Shown piece after piece: positions 23,901-35,800 of a stretch of 52,174 nucleotides of DNA. Position 1 is the first letter of the stretch, and every line of letters starts with the position of its first letter. The notes under the pieces were generated by a model. The model was not told the DNA's origin, made no database searches, and saw only the letters and a program-made list of their open reading frames with translations. Made by a program: the position numbers and the translations under genes. Source of the DNA: Gnetum montanum (taxonomy: Eukaryota; Streptophyta; Gnetopsida; Gnetales; Gnetaceae); the NCBI GenBank assembly GCA_015680685.1, contig MNCI01037865.1:3974-56147 (forward strand), given 5' to 3'.

Positions 23901-26277
23901 AAGCCACAATGGTCATTTTCAACATTTAGCAAGGGCACTTCGAAACAAGCGCTAAGAAAAACACTGTACATCAAGCTTGGCCTTGTCACAGTATGTGGCA
24001 TAGGCCTACAACCATGAGACAACTAAGTCACCTAGGCAATACATCCAACAGTTTTGAGTGCATACAATTGAATTGAGAATATCACAAGGATACATTTCAC
24101 ACACCCAAGGATAGGATTACATTCATATATGGGAACATACATGGTATTTGGGAATGCTACCCAAGCCTAAAAGGCCATAGGAGAAACTCCTCAAGCCCAT
24201 CCTAGGCTAAAGGATTTAGGCCACCAAGAGCATACCATGAAGAACCATGTTGTTTTGAGAAAAACCTATCTTTGTCACGAAGCATAAACGATCATTTGTC
24301 ATTGCACCACTGTCTCAAAAGATACATGATCTACTGTCGCACTGAACCCACTGCACGGGTAACATCGAGCGAAAACAATTCGAGACACGAACGCAACGAT
24401 CGAATAACGAAACATGCTAACTAAGTATCCACCATCCTGCCATAGTGGGACCTCATTGCATTGGCCACTCCTAGGCCATTAGTATCTGGCATGGCCAAGG
24501 ATACCATTTCATGCCATCTGCTAGCCCAATATCTGTAGGGTCTAGGATAGATCACCATCCTTTGTTAGTGCTCCCCTAGCACTGAGAGGCAACAAATCAT
24601 AATGTACCTGCTGATCCATCACAACCAAGGTACTGATAAATCCGCAACCCAATGTTGGGATTCTGAGACCAAATAATTAGTTCATGAAGGTCTCAAGAGC
24701 ACATATCGTCCCCATAGACATAGTGCTCACAAAACCAACTGAGGTCACCATTGGCTACATCTTGTACCTGTGCTACCTGCAAACACTGAGACAAAAGCTC
24801 AGAAACATAGAAGTTAGCAGGAACACGATCAGCACGTCAGCCTCATACACAACTATCAAGCATGATCATATAACAAGGTCATATCACTCTTGCACATCAT
24901 AAAATCAAGACCTCAACAACATGCATAAAGATCAATCATGCAAAACATTGATGGATGAATTAGATCCTCACTCGAACAAACGATTTCATCATGAGAAACA
25001 CCAAGAGAGAGATAGCACACTCTCAAAATTTCAAGATTCATACACAACAGTCATTCCCAACAACTAACACTAGTTTCAACTAGGACCAAAATCTCAACAC
25101 AATCGTATGAGTCATGGGCAATAGACAATTGTCATCTCAACCCAAAAATAAGGTGGAAGACCAAGGTCTATCCAACAACAAGTCTACATCAAAGCAATTC
25201 TTGCAACAATGAGCAACATCACGAAGGATGCGTTCACAAGAAGACTCTCATCAAAAGAGGTGCGGTCTCAACAAGAACCAACAATAGGATGACCCACACC
25301 AATAGTCTTCAAATCAGAGTGACCAAGAAATGTCACCAATCAAAATAGTGATGCCACAAACCCAAGGGCAACACCACTAGCTCAACAAAGGAGCACAACT
25401 CGCAAAGATCAACAATAAGGGCAATCATGCCTCATGCACAAGAAGTTGTCAAATAAGACAACAAACATTTGGCATTGGGATGGCATAAACAACCACTGCA
25501 TCCTCAACGTTCCCAACAATAAGTCATCATACTGTGTAAACATCAAGCCTTGTGTTACAAACAAGAGACACAACCAAGCTAACACGCATGCAGAATTTGA
25601 AAGCACAACCAAAAAGACCCACATACACAAATAGACAAACATACAATCGCAAGCACAAACGTACGAAGTCTACCGGCAACAGTCTTAGTCCACCCAGAAC
25701 AAGGCTCACCAAGAGCACATGTCCGAAGGACCTCCATCCTAAGGTACTTGGGAACCATCTTGTCCCAATTTGTATTTCCCCATACTTACTGTATCTAGGG
25801 TGAGTGGGAGTGCCAAGGATATCATATCCTACACAACTCAACAAATGCCATCTCAAAACATGTCATCTGGGTGGAAACCGAAGTGGAGACTGGGTCCAAT
25901 TCATCCGAAATGAATCCTTAGAGACTTGAGATGTGAGCTCCTTAAGCAACAAAATTCCTGAGTTGCCAGTAGAACTCCTCTCAACCATATAGCATACAAT
26001 CACAACTAGTCCAACCACAAGTAAACAAGTGAAGGACATCACCACAATGCCAACGTTTATATCGTAACAGATAGCAACATACATCAGTTGCTCACAATTT
26101 ATCATTTGTCCCCTCATGAAGAGCATAGAACATTGCCATCAGGCAACTCTTCAAAAATACATAAGGATATGATCCTAGATCACCTAGGTATCAATCCGAA
26201 GGGACCATTAACCAAACAAGCTCAATGGAGTAACACAACCAAAGAGCACAACCATATCCCAACACAATTTAAAAAAC

Positions 26278-26289
26278 GCTCCGATACCA
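26278..26289 (-). promoter_or_regulatory. Primer binding site of LARD copy E1 (initiator tRNA-Met)
   Basis: On the minus strand TGGTATCGGAGC, one base from the canonical TGGTATCAGAGC, two bases inside the 5' LTR end. It shows that this family primes with initiator tRNA-Met, unlike the tRNA-Asp-primed Athila elements nearby. Confidence 0.85.
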
Positions 26290-26291
26290 TC

Positions 26292-26881
26292 TATAACAAC
26301 GTTGCCCCGACGTTGTCTAGCACCCCAAGGAATTCACAAAGATCCAATGGATCTGGGGTGGAAGACCTGGGGAATACGCCTCAAGTAAGCAAGCATCTCA
26401 GGAGTAAGAACAAGCAGAAGCACAGCTTCTCAACTCAACATACATGACAACGCACCTCATGGAGGGTAACCAACTCCAAAACAAGGACCATGCAAACAAG
26501 CACACACACACAACCTTGTAGACAACATTGGTGGGAGGGGAGACGATGCACCTACAAGGGGAGGTGCCTCACACCCAGATCCCTCACGATCTGGTACAAG
26601 GTGTGACCTGGCACCACACCAAAACTATCCAGTCTTGGCTGCCTACATATCTATGACCATCGTAGAATTAGGGCCATGTAGTTCTCCAAGGAGAAAGGGG
26701 AATGAAGAGGACTCAGAAGAGAATTGCAACAGGAGGGTGTCCTGTTGCTAGCTTGGAACCACCAAGCTGGGGTGGGTTTTCTAACACTTTAGAGTCACCC
26801 AAGGGTGCCTCAGAGTGTTCCATGGCCCCCGAACCATGGGGAGAGCCCAAGAGAACCACCACTCTTGGGACATCTCTCACA
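26292..26881 (-). repeat. 5' LTR of LARD copy E1
   Basis: 590 bp; the inner terminus has decayed from TGTAAC to TATAAC (plus strand), a G-to-A change. A few indels separate it from the 3' LTR, for example an extra CTCA-type insertion after CAGCTTCT. Confidence 0.9.
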
Positions 26882-26886
26882 AACAT

Positions 26887-27409
26887 AGTGAGTTACTTGG
26901 ACGAAGTTTAAGCACATCAAATAGTGATTCCAACAACGGGTAACGTACGTAGGCAGCACATTACCACCGCTAACGACTACGATAGGTAGGCGGTAGGCTC
27001 GCATTCGCATTGGCTGCTGTTAGCGGCGTGTTTACACGACCAGGCAAGCGGCTATTTTGGACGGACGGGGACAAAACAACGAATACAAATCAATTCATGA
27101 TCCACCTTAGCATTGATTCCGCGCTGGCAAACAACCCTGATCGAAACACTCTTCTTATTGCTATTTTTATTTAATAAGTAGAATATTAAGCACTAATACA
27201 TTTCTTCAACATTCAATTACAACAAATTAGATTCTAATACAAGTATTGCAGTTTTTAACTTAAATTCATCTGTTTTTATTTTTATTTTTTTGAAATTTCT
27301 CAATTCCTTTCCATGATTTTTCCAAGATTATTTTGATTTCCGTTGAACGTGAAATTGAAGTTTTACGCTGAATTCTGGGAATTGATGGTTCGCAGACTGC
27401 AGCAAACAG
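26887..27409. other. Spacer downstream of the oxidase pseudogene
   Basis: No coding signal. The first 170 bases are GC-richer (GGCGGTAGGCTCGC, GGACGGACGGGGAC) and the rest is AT-rich; the last part should be the 3' untranslated region of the pseudogene that ends at 27410. Confidence 0.5.
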
Positions 27410-29664
27410 TCAATGCTTGCGGCAGACTCGGGCGCGGGTGTAGACGCGGCCGGGGCGGCAAAAGTATCCCTCAGAAGGAGCGCAGTGCGAATCCTGCGAG
27501 CACTTGCACAGCTTCTCCACACCACATCCGTCGCGGATTTCCTGCACGCGCTTGCCGCCGAGGCCCAGCACTTTCTCGCTCCACTCGTTCAGGAACACGC
27601 CGTCCGGATCGAACCGGCGCCGAACGTCCAGGAACTTTTCCAGATTCACAGTGGCACGCCGAGCCTGGCCATCGATGTAGTATCCGCCGGACTTGCCCCA
27701 GTGCAGATGCGCACCGTATTTCTCATGCAGCATCTGCTCGATCTCCATGAGCACGTCCATTTTCCAGGCCGGAGTCTGGGGCCGGTTCGGCCGGAAATAG
27801 CCCAGCTCGAACGTGACCATGTCCTCGGGCGGACCCAGCTACGCCTCTGACTTCTTGAGCGTCCGCATGAGGATGCCGTTTCCCTCGTAGAAGCAGAAGG
27901 CGGACCGGGTTTCCGCGCCGTGGTCGCGGATGGCCTTGACGTCGCGCATGGCGTCCGCGGCCACGCGCAGCGGGACCCGGAACTCGAAATCCCAGTTCCG
28001 GCTCGCCCCGGCCCGCCTGTCCCACATGCAGACGGACTGGTCGGAGTCCGTGACGCGGTCCGGGAGACACGATTTCTGCGTCTCCGGCACGCCGAACTTC
28101 TCGCAGCCGCTGGTGTTGGCCATCTTGTGGTTGAAGCCGACGACGGGGAAGCCCGTGAAGTTGGTGGCCGTGTTCAGGAAACCGGCGCCGCGGTTGAAGC
28201 GGTTGATCATGGTGTTGCGGGAGGAGTTGCAGAGCTTCGCGGAGTCTTGCGTTTTCTGGAGTCGCTCGGCGTTCTCGGCGGAGGCGTACACTTGGGCGGC
28301 CGTGCTGGGCTGGTATGACGATTTGTTGATGCCGTTGCCGGAGGCGTTTGCCGGCATCCGGTCGATCCGGCCCATGAGAGCGCGGCCCTACGAGGCATAC
28401 CAGTATATGTTGGCGAAGGCCGTGGCGTTCATGAACTGCACCAGGTGGTCCTCGAGACCGGCGTCGTCGTCCAGCGATAGTGACACCGAGCGCTTGAACA
28501 TCGGCTCCAAAGCAAACGTCACCTAGCAAAACAAGCACATGAGGCGGCTTCAAACTTTTTCGCAAAATCAACTGATATCGGCAAATAGAATGGAACCTCG
28601 ACTTCTGTGCAGTGGAAAAAAATCTCAGCACAGCAAAAAGAAATTTGTCAGGCTTCACAGGAATTTTGGTATTGGTGACAGAAATTCGCGGATTCAGTCT
28701 GTAACTGATTTCAATTTCGCATAAGATATAACTTTAACGATTTATATGGGATAATATCCTTTGACCCTTGGACTTCGTGAAGTTGACTTAAGGATGTGGA
28801 ATTTGGCTTCTCGCAGTGATTACTGAACAGGTAAGAGTCCTCTTAACCTTTTACCTCCTACCTCCGATCTTTCACTAAACGCCACTCGCTAAAAGAAAAT
28901 GACCCCAGTTGCTGAAGTCGGGGAATGGAATTACATGAATAATTTTGATAAAATTTGAGCCGAAAAGCTCGATTCAGTGTTCACCTGCGAGATGGCACCG
29001 AGCACGCCGAGCGACATAACGGCGGCCTGGAAATCGGCGTCGTCGCGGCTGAGGCTGACGACTTTGGCGTATCCCTCGGCCGGGGACGCCGGCACGACGA
29101 TGCGGATTCCGACGACGTAGTCGTGGAGGTTGGAGCCGAAGCCGTGGAGTCCGCTGCCGTGGGCGCCGGTGCTGATGCCACCGGCAACGGAGACGCCTCC
29201 CACGACGTGGACGTGGTCAGAGCCATTCCCTCGGCGGCCACGGCGTCGTGCACCTGCCGCATGTTCACGCCGGCGTCCACCGTCACGGTTCCGGCACCGG
29301 CGTCCACTGAGCGCGTCCGCACCAAATCCCGCGTCCGATGTCACATGCCCGTGCCGGGATGGCCGCCCGGACACATGAGCGGCGGCTGACTGTGAGCCAG
29401 CGGACTTATGACCTTAATCTTCTGCTTTGTCCGCACGGCGTCCGCCACCGCCGCCAGCAGCTCCGCCTCGTTCTTGGGATACGTCACCGCCGCGGCGGTG
29501 CAGGCGGAGCCGTCGTCCCACATCCCCTGACTGTTGTATACCTCGCATTTTCCCTTTCCACATTTCGCCAGCGGAGCTCCGATGTCACATGCCAGCAACA
29601 CCGTCGCTGCCCCTGCTAAAATACACAACTCTGCCCATGTGCGCAGACGCCCACTTCCATTCAT
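27410..29664 (-). pseudogene. L-gulono-1,4-lactone oxidase-like gene, broken
   Basis: Family members are secreted FAD-dependent oxidases that oxidise L-gulono-lactone toward ascorbate. Exon 1 (29664 to 28985) has a signal-peptide-like start (MNGSGRLRTWAELCILAGAA), then CDIGAPLAKCGKGKCEVYNS, an FAD-binding region (VTVDAGVNMRQVHDAV; GGISTGAHGSGLHGFG) and SLGVLGAISQ. A 462-nt intron (28984-28523, GTGAAC...GCTAG, phase 0) precedes exon 2 (28522 to 27410) with VTFALEPMFKRSVSLS, FTGFPVVGFNHKMAN, AHLHWGKSGGYY and the Cys-rich tail CKCSQDSHCAPSEGYFC. Length and ends match plant GULLO proteins. Breaks: TGA at 29341, a one-base shift near 29199, TAG at 28388-28390 (a conserved Gln position) and TAG at 27839-27841. 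Another in-frame ATG lies at 29709. The coding part is strongly GC-rich in AT-rich surroundings, but the plant-type intron and tail argue against contamination. Confidence 0.85.
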
Positions 29665-29709
29665 TTTTGGATTCCTTTCAGATTTTTGGATCTCTGGCAA
29701 TTTTTCCAC

Positions 29710-30825
29710 AGGGGACGCGTAGTTATAGGCGCAGGTGCCTCAGCCACGGCTCACTTTCTACATTTTTATTTTCTGTCACCCTGCATTTGGTCTTTTAAAG
29801 ACAGCGATCTTGTCCATCACCAATGGATCGGATAATGAGCAGCAAGAGTGACGGTCCGCGCACGTAATTCACAACGGATAACCATTCTGTAAGACACGGC
29901 ATTGTTTGTTTGTATTCGTCTGCGGACAAACGTTGAATTTGTAAACTAGTTTAAGACCTATTTTAGGGGTTCCTACTTTCATCGGTTCAACTCAAAATGG
30001 CATTAGTTTCCACTCGAACTCGTTGGCAAAGTGTTCGCAATTTCCAAGGCCTGCACCTAAGCAACTTTTATCAAAGCAGTGTTTGTGGATGATACGGATT
30101 GGGAAGTTGTTACTATTCTTACAGCTAAGTAAAGAACTATGTGAGTTTGGTTGACAAACTTGACATAAATTTATACATTTATTCAGGGAATTCGAAACGT
30201 AAGTGCTTTCATTCTTAGTTAACTTAAATATACTAAATGATGCAGTAGAAAAATGGAAATAACGTTCATGTAAGTTGGGTCAATTCATTCAGAAGGTCCA
30301 ACGTCAGCAGTGACAACGATGGTGGTCTGCGATTATCCACAGCGGAACGCAAAAAAATTCTGGATTCAGCCCATTTTCACGTCTAAAAGTGAAATTTTGC
30401 CCGCAAAGTGGTTGCTCTCTGCTATATATAACTGCCCGATCAGAAAAATAATCGCATGAAATAAATTATAATAAGCTGTTGGGATGATTTCAACATATAT
30501 TTTCGGAATTACGTATTTCCTGCCACATATTTATCTCTGTAAACGATCAGAATGGCCGTTGTACAAGCTTTTTGAATTCTTTTATCTTTATTTTGATTTG
30601 AAAAGTGATATCGATTTTTTTATCAACTGCAACTTTTATGATGGCCATGTCCTCTCTAAAATCATCTTTTACTGCATGATTTAAAAAGGTCAATAGAAAG
30701 TTATAATACCCTTCAACATTTAACAATTCAATCTGAAAATAAATAAGAAAAATTATTAATCAATTTTTAACATTAATAATGATAAATTATGCTTAATGTT
30801 ACAGCATCATCAAACATATTGGCTT
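29710..30825. other. Upstream region of the oxidase pseudogene
   Basis: No gene seen. A minus-strand TATATATAG lies near 30423-30431, about 720 bases before the ATG; whether it was the promoter is unknown. Parts of this segment recur, diverged, near 46920 (TTTTCCACAGG) and 48650 (AAATGGAAATAAC, TTCATTCA...GGTCCAAC-like), marking an old duplication. Confidence 0.5.
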
Positions 30826-31540
30826 GTTATGAATTCCAAGTTGTCTCCAACTAATAACCTCCCTAACTTCTTCAATGGTCCCAAAAGCACCTTGTAATAA
30901 GAAAATAGCATTATTTCAACTATAATAAAATACATTAAATATTACAAAATGAAATACGAATATAACAACTACCTAGTGAAGCAATAAAGGCATCTAAGTT
31001 GAGTACTCTGTCATCATTGCTTTCCTCTCATGCATAGTATTAACAATATGAACATTGCCGACTGTTTTACCAATGATCTGTGTAGTAAAAATAACAAGAC
31101 ATAAACTATCAATATGATATGCACAAGTACACTACACTAACAAGAGAAGACTATTATTGGAGATGACTGTTATTGGAATAGTACTTGCTCTAGTGCAAGA
31201 AATTTTGGTGCCACTTTGTTATTCAAGATACAAATAACAATCATATAATAAGTTCACAAGAAAAATACCTTAATAACAATCCAATGTTATAATCCTGCCC
31301 AAGAACATTTCCTCCTCTACTAAAAATAGTGTCAGTTACAACACTCATTAGCCTGATGCTTCCTCCTCCATATATCAAAACAACTAAGTTAAATAAACAA
31401 AAACATATAAATTTGTTATACATACCTTGAAAATTAGAAACAACTAACATTACCATTTCTAATCCAAGTTGTTTAGCAACATTTTCAAATCTATTATGCT
31501 TGCCTAACTTACTTCCACAAAAAACACAAATTCTTGTCAT
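30826..31540 (-). pseudogene. LOG-type cytokinin riboside 5'-monophosphate phosphoribohydrolase, broken
   Basis: LOG enzymes release active cytokinin bases from nucleotides in the cytosol. Four exon-like blocks follow in order. Exon 1 (31540-31426): MTRICVFCGSKLGKHNRF...AKQLGLEM, then a good donor (CAAG|GTATGT). Exon 2 (31383-31269): VLIYGGGSIRLMSVVTDTI and RGGNVLG. Exon 3 (31077-30973): IIGKTVGNVHIVNTMHERKA, corresponding to the ETVGEV...MHQRKA region. Exon 4 (30890 to about 30826): GAFGTIEEVREVISWRQLGIHNKP. The family's PGGxGTxxE motif is damaged (LGAFGTIEE), a stop and frameshift break exon 3 after MTEYST, and nothing matches the C-terminal third. The introns are short and AT-rich as usual. 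Clearly a relic; transcription cannot be judged. Confidence 0.8.
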
Positions 31541-32300
31541 TCTACTTATTCAAACTGCCAACACACATCATTCACTTGACCAAAATGCATATTACCATTT
31601 ATAATCTATTGAGAGGACCAACTACAAGAACATGTTCTTCCCAATGCAAAAAATATATAACATAATGTACTACTTTCTATCATATCGTCACTATCCTCAT
31701 AATGATTTTTCCTTCTTTTCAACCATTACTATATCTTAAAATAAAAGATTCAATCTACTTCTCAAGCACAACAATAACACTATATCAATACATTTCAAAC
31801 TTCAATAATGTAACCACTTATTAGTAATGACAACAAGACCACATCAACAATAATAATGACATTGTATTCATGCATGTCAAAGAAAAAGCCCTCAAATAAT
31901 GTTACCAATTGTCAACTATGTCATCAATTACAATCAAAGCATTATCTATCTTTTTTGTACTTTGTATGATAGCTTTCTTTTCCAATATATCATAAATAAA
32001 AAACAACATTTTCTAGAAACGAATCTGTTTATCTTTTCTCCATTATGTAGACCTTCATGTAATAATTTTTGTGCAATGCTAGTTATATAGAGGATCACGA
32101 CAATCCAGCATGATTCTGTGTTAATCTAGTATCATAAAATATTGGGTCATGGCTTTGGCCAGTGCAACGGACAAGAGTCACATGCATGTGCTACGGAAAA
32201 CAGCAGAAGAAAAGTTGCCCAATCCCATGCTTCTGATCAACTGTGACGAATTTCAATAGCAGATAACAATAGCGTTTCCGCAAATCAGTATGACAAGACG
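31541..32300. other. AT-rich spacer; right edge shared with 49080-49165
   Basis: No coding signal. From about 32108 to 32190 the sequence (AGCATGATTCT, TTAATCTAGTAT, ATAAAATATTGG, CCAGTGCAACGGAC) matches 49090-49160 at roughly 85% by eye, the right-hand boundary of an old duplicated segment. LARD copy E2 inserted shortly after. Confidence 0.6.
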
Positions 32301-32305
32301 TCTTG

Positions 32306-32890
32306 TGTAACAATGTTGCCCTAACGTTGCTCGGCACCCCAAGGAATTCACGAAGATCCAATGGATCTGGGGTGGAAGACCTAAGGAATACGCCTTCAAC
32401 AAGCAAGCAACTCACGAGTGAGTGCAAGCAGAAGCATAGCTTCTTAACGTACACAACCATGCACCTCATGGAGGAAACCAACTCCAAAACGAGGACCAAG
32501 CAAACAAGCACACACACACAACCTTGTAGACCACATCGGTGGGAGGGGAGACGATGCACCTACAAGGGAAGGTGCCTCACCCACAAATCCCTCACGATCT
32601 GGTACAAGGTGTGGCCTGGCACCACACCAAAACTATCCAGTCTTGGCTACCTGCATATCTACGACCATCGTAGAATCAGGGCCATGTAGTTCTCCACGGA
32701 GAAGAGGGGGAATGAAGAGGACTTAGAAGAGAGTTGCAACAGGAGGGTGTCATGTTGCTAGCTTGGTACCACCAAGCCGGGGTGGGTTTTCTAACACTTG
32801 AGAGTCACCCGAGGGCACCTCAGAGTGTTCCATGGCCCCCGAACCATAGGGAGAGCCCAAGAGAACCATCATTCTGGGACATCTCTCACA
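32306..32890 (-). repeat. 3' LTR of LARD copy E2
   Basis: Starts TGTAACAATG and ends ATCTCTCACA on the plus strand; the polypurine tract TGTGTGGGGGAGGAT follows at 32891-32905 (minus strand reading). Confidence 0.9.
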
Positions 32891-35800
32891 ATCCTCCCCC
32901 ACACAAAGAAGCGACGTCCTCGGAACGGAGCCTAGGATAGCTTCGAGTGTACACTTCTAAATGGGTTCGAAACTCCGCCAATTCCAAGGATCCGTCAACT
33001 CCTTAGATGCTAGGCTTGAAGGAAGGTACCAACCCCAATACCTGATACATCCTTCCATCCAATGCCTTACATGAAACGCAAGGGCAATTGGAGGAAGCCC
33101 AAGACTTCCCTTCTCTATACGAGCGGAAGAGTCCAACCCAAAGGGCCAATGTTTCTAAGGCGTCCCATAGATCCGTCCCTTTTGAGGGTCTAGAGACATA
33201 TCTTCGTACGTAAGCCACACACTTATGTAAGAAGACAGCTCCTCTTCCACAAGTCCCGTCGAGTTCCTTTGTGAATGGCATCTCAACACCCATTGATTTG
33301 TTTTTTTGAGGGCTCACCAGGGCCACTACCCATGGTGAGGGACTTGGGAACATCACACCGAGAGGGAGGACATGCTCTGAAGAGCCATGTCTCCACAAGC
33401 AACTCATGCTTGTCAGAACTCCATGTTCTGCTACTCGCATCAAGACCCATGGGGTCTCACCAGTGCAACCATCTAAGCACTGATTTCACATGCATCGATA
33501 CCATGCGCATTCTCTTTTTCTCATCATTTAGTTCAAGCTAGCATGAAGGGCATCAAGCATGTTCACCCTTACAAACAAGGTACAAGAACAGATCTTTGAG
33601 CTTGACCTTGCCGTCTGTAGACACCAGCATCGCATGCCTCAATTCATCATTCCATAGTATTCCAATGAGAGAGAAGATCCAAAAATCTGTTTGGAAACTT
33701 CTCCAAGAGGCTAACATACAACAAGCCCCAACTATCAACAACACCTCTTGTGATTGTCCAACATCGAGAATGCCTGCTCAAATGTTAGAACAAGTGGAGG
33801 GTCAATTGGGCAGCCAACCCCATGACAATCCTCCATCACCTATCTCATATCAGTCGTAAGCACATCATCGAATGCAACCATAATATCCCATTCATGGAGA
33901 AGGATCACCTACATTTTCCACCTGCAAGCTATCCTTCCCATACCAAGTTATGGGACAAACACAATTTTCTGAACACAAGGTCCAGGAATGAATATAGAGT
34001 CACCTTAGAGAGTAACCAGATCATGAATTCTCTGAGGAACATCAACGTTCTCAGAATTTGCATTTCCCCACTATATCAAGAACGACTGCTAGTCTCACAA
34101 TCAACACCTTTCAATAGATTTCGCACTTGCAGGAAGGATCCTCTTTGGGAGGTTTCTTCCATAGGTAAGTATAGCAGTCCAGCTACACCTTACCCCTCAT
34201 ACACGCCCAAGTAGTCAATCTCACCAATAGAACCATATCGTGGAACTGTCACCAGCTAAGGGAAGACATGGGTTCACAAGTCTTACCCAATTTTTGTTTC
34301 ATCTTGGGAGATCTGGGTTTTGTTTCATACATCCCAGTCAAGCCCATTTACATCAATTTGTGGTGGACAAGGCCGCACCACTACCTATTATCACTCAACC
34401 CAAACAACAGATACAAGTTAGCAACAACATCTTGCCCATAGGAGGACCAGGTCCTCAAGATAGTTTTACATGGAATGGGCTTTCATCAACATCATTTACA
34501 ACTCAAACACAAAACGATTCATCCTTGAAGGATTTACAATATGGATGGTCTACCAGAGAACCCCCAACAAGGAAGTTCCTCTGAAGACCCCAAAACTGAG
34601 AGAGCACATGAGATCATGCCTTGCTTACACGAAGAGCAATATGTATCTTTCATTTACATCACAACAACATGACCTCACAAGGGAGGTTTCATGAATTTCC
34701 CCAGGGTAACAACATTCTGTCTCTGAGAACAAGCCCCACGAGTTCATGGACATGGGACCACAGCTAGGAACAAGTCCCAAACATCAACTGCGTCTAGGTC
34801 CCAAATAGGAGACAACTGTCACAATACCACCTGCCTTATTATTTCAAGAACTGAAGAGAGCATCCATTGAAATGGAGAATGATCCCTCATGATCAACTCT
34901 GCTATCCCACCAGGGAGGTGAGAACACCAACATGAATTAACCTCACACCAAAGACATGGGACAATACATCCAGGAGGGACTACATGATACATCAGTGTAC
35001 ATAAGGGACAAGGTACACAAGAAAATTCAACAAGACACCATAGCCTATTAGGCACAACGAGTCCCCAATCATGGAATCACACCATAGACAACAAACGCAC
35101 CAATAAGTCCCAAGATATGAGAGTGCATCATAGCTCTCCAAAGCACCAAAGGTAATTAGTCACGAGAGCCCACCAACATGCACAAATAATTAGAAGCCCA
35201 TAATCATGAGAGCATCAGCTTGAGTGTTTTGAGCACATTCAAGCCCACCAAGCAAGACCACCAAGAGAAATCACAATTTCTGTATCTGTAACGTCATTTA
35301 TTCAAGGATGGACCACCATCCCAACGTTTGAACAACTGCTCCACAATCGCTTCCAACATGGAAGAGCAAGTCTAGCTGCCAATACCCAGAACTCAACTCA
35401 AATCCACCACTAGACATCACATTGATTTGAAGTTCAGTCACCCTTGATCATCTATGGACAAGATCTTTGCCAGTCCAGGAACACAAGAGAATGTGTTCCC
35501 AAGATTTGTCCCGTCTCAAGGATGTTCACCCAGCATACATCATCCAGGCATGCCAGCATCATCAAGAACACATGGCACCAATTCAAAAGCATAAAGGGCA
35601 AGGACATGCCCTGGTCCATTCATTACAACATCATTTCACAACTGAAGCATTTCTCATGAGGTTTTCAGCAGAATTATACATCAAGGCACAAAGGCCATTT
35701 ACAACATATAGCAAGGCGCTTCAAAACAAGCACCAGGAAAACACCATACATCAAGCTTGGCCTTGTCACAGGGTGTGGCATAGGCCTACAACCAAGAGTC

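Larger units (their letters stand above)
20357..26881 (-). mobile_element. LARD-like non-autonomous LTR retrotransposon, copy E1
   Basis: A complete element of 6525 bp bounded by a perfect 5-bp target duplication, AACAT at 20352-20356 and 26882-26886. Two direct LTRs (584 and 590 bp, TG...CA) enclose a 5.35-kb interior. A PBS next to the right LTR and a polypurine tract next to the left LTR set the orientation as minus. None of the frames on either strand shows gag, protease, RT, RNase H, integrase or env features. By-eye LTR divergence is about 7%, mostly transitions, so the insertion is old. The interior is about 90% identical (by eye) to copy E2, though it does not code for protein. Confidence 0.9.

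Noticed and set aside
27410-29374. GC-rich block with long overlapping frames on both strands, as in bacterial DNA
   Set aside because: The minus frame is a plant L-gulonolactone oxidase with a GT-AG intron and the family Cys-rich tail; the other long frames are shadows of its GC-rich codons.
33003-33443. 146-residue minus frame in LARD copy E2
   Set aside because: The matching stretch of E1 is broken by stops, no domain is recognisable, and substitutions do not look codon-biased.
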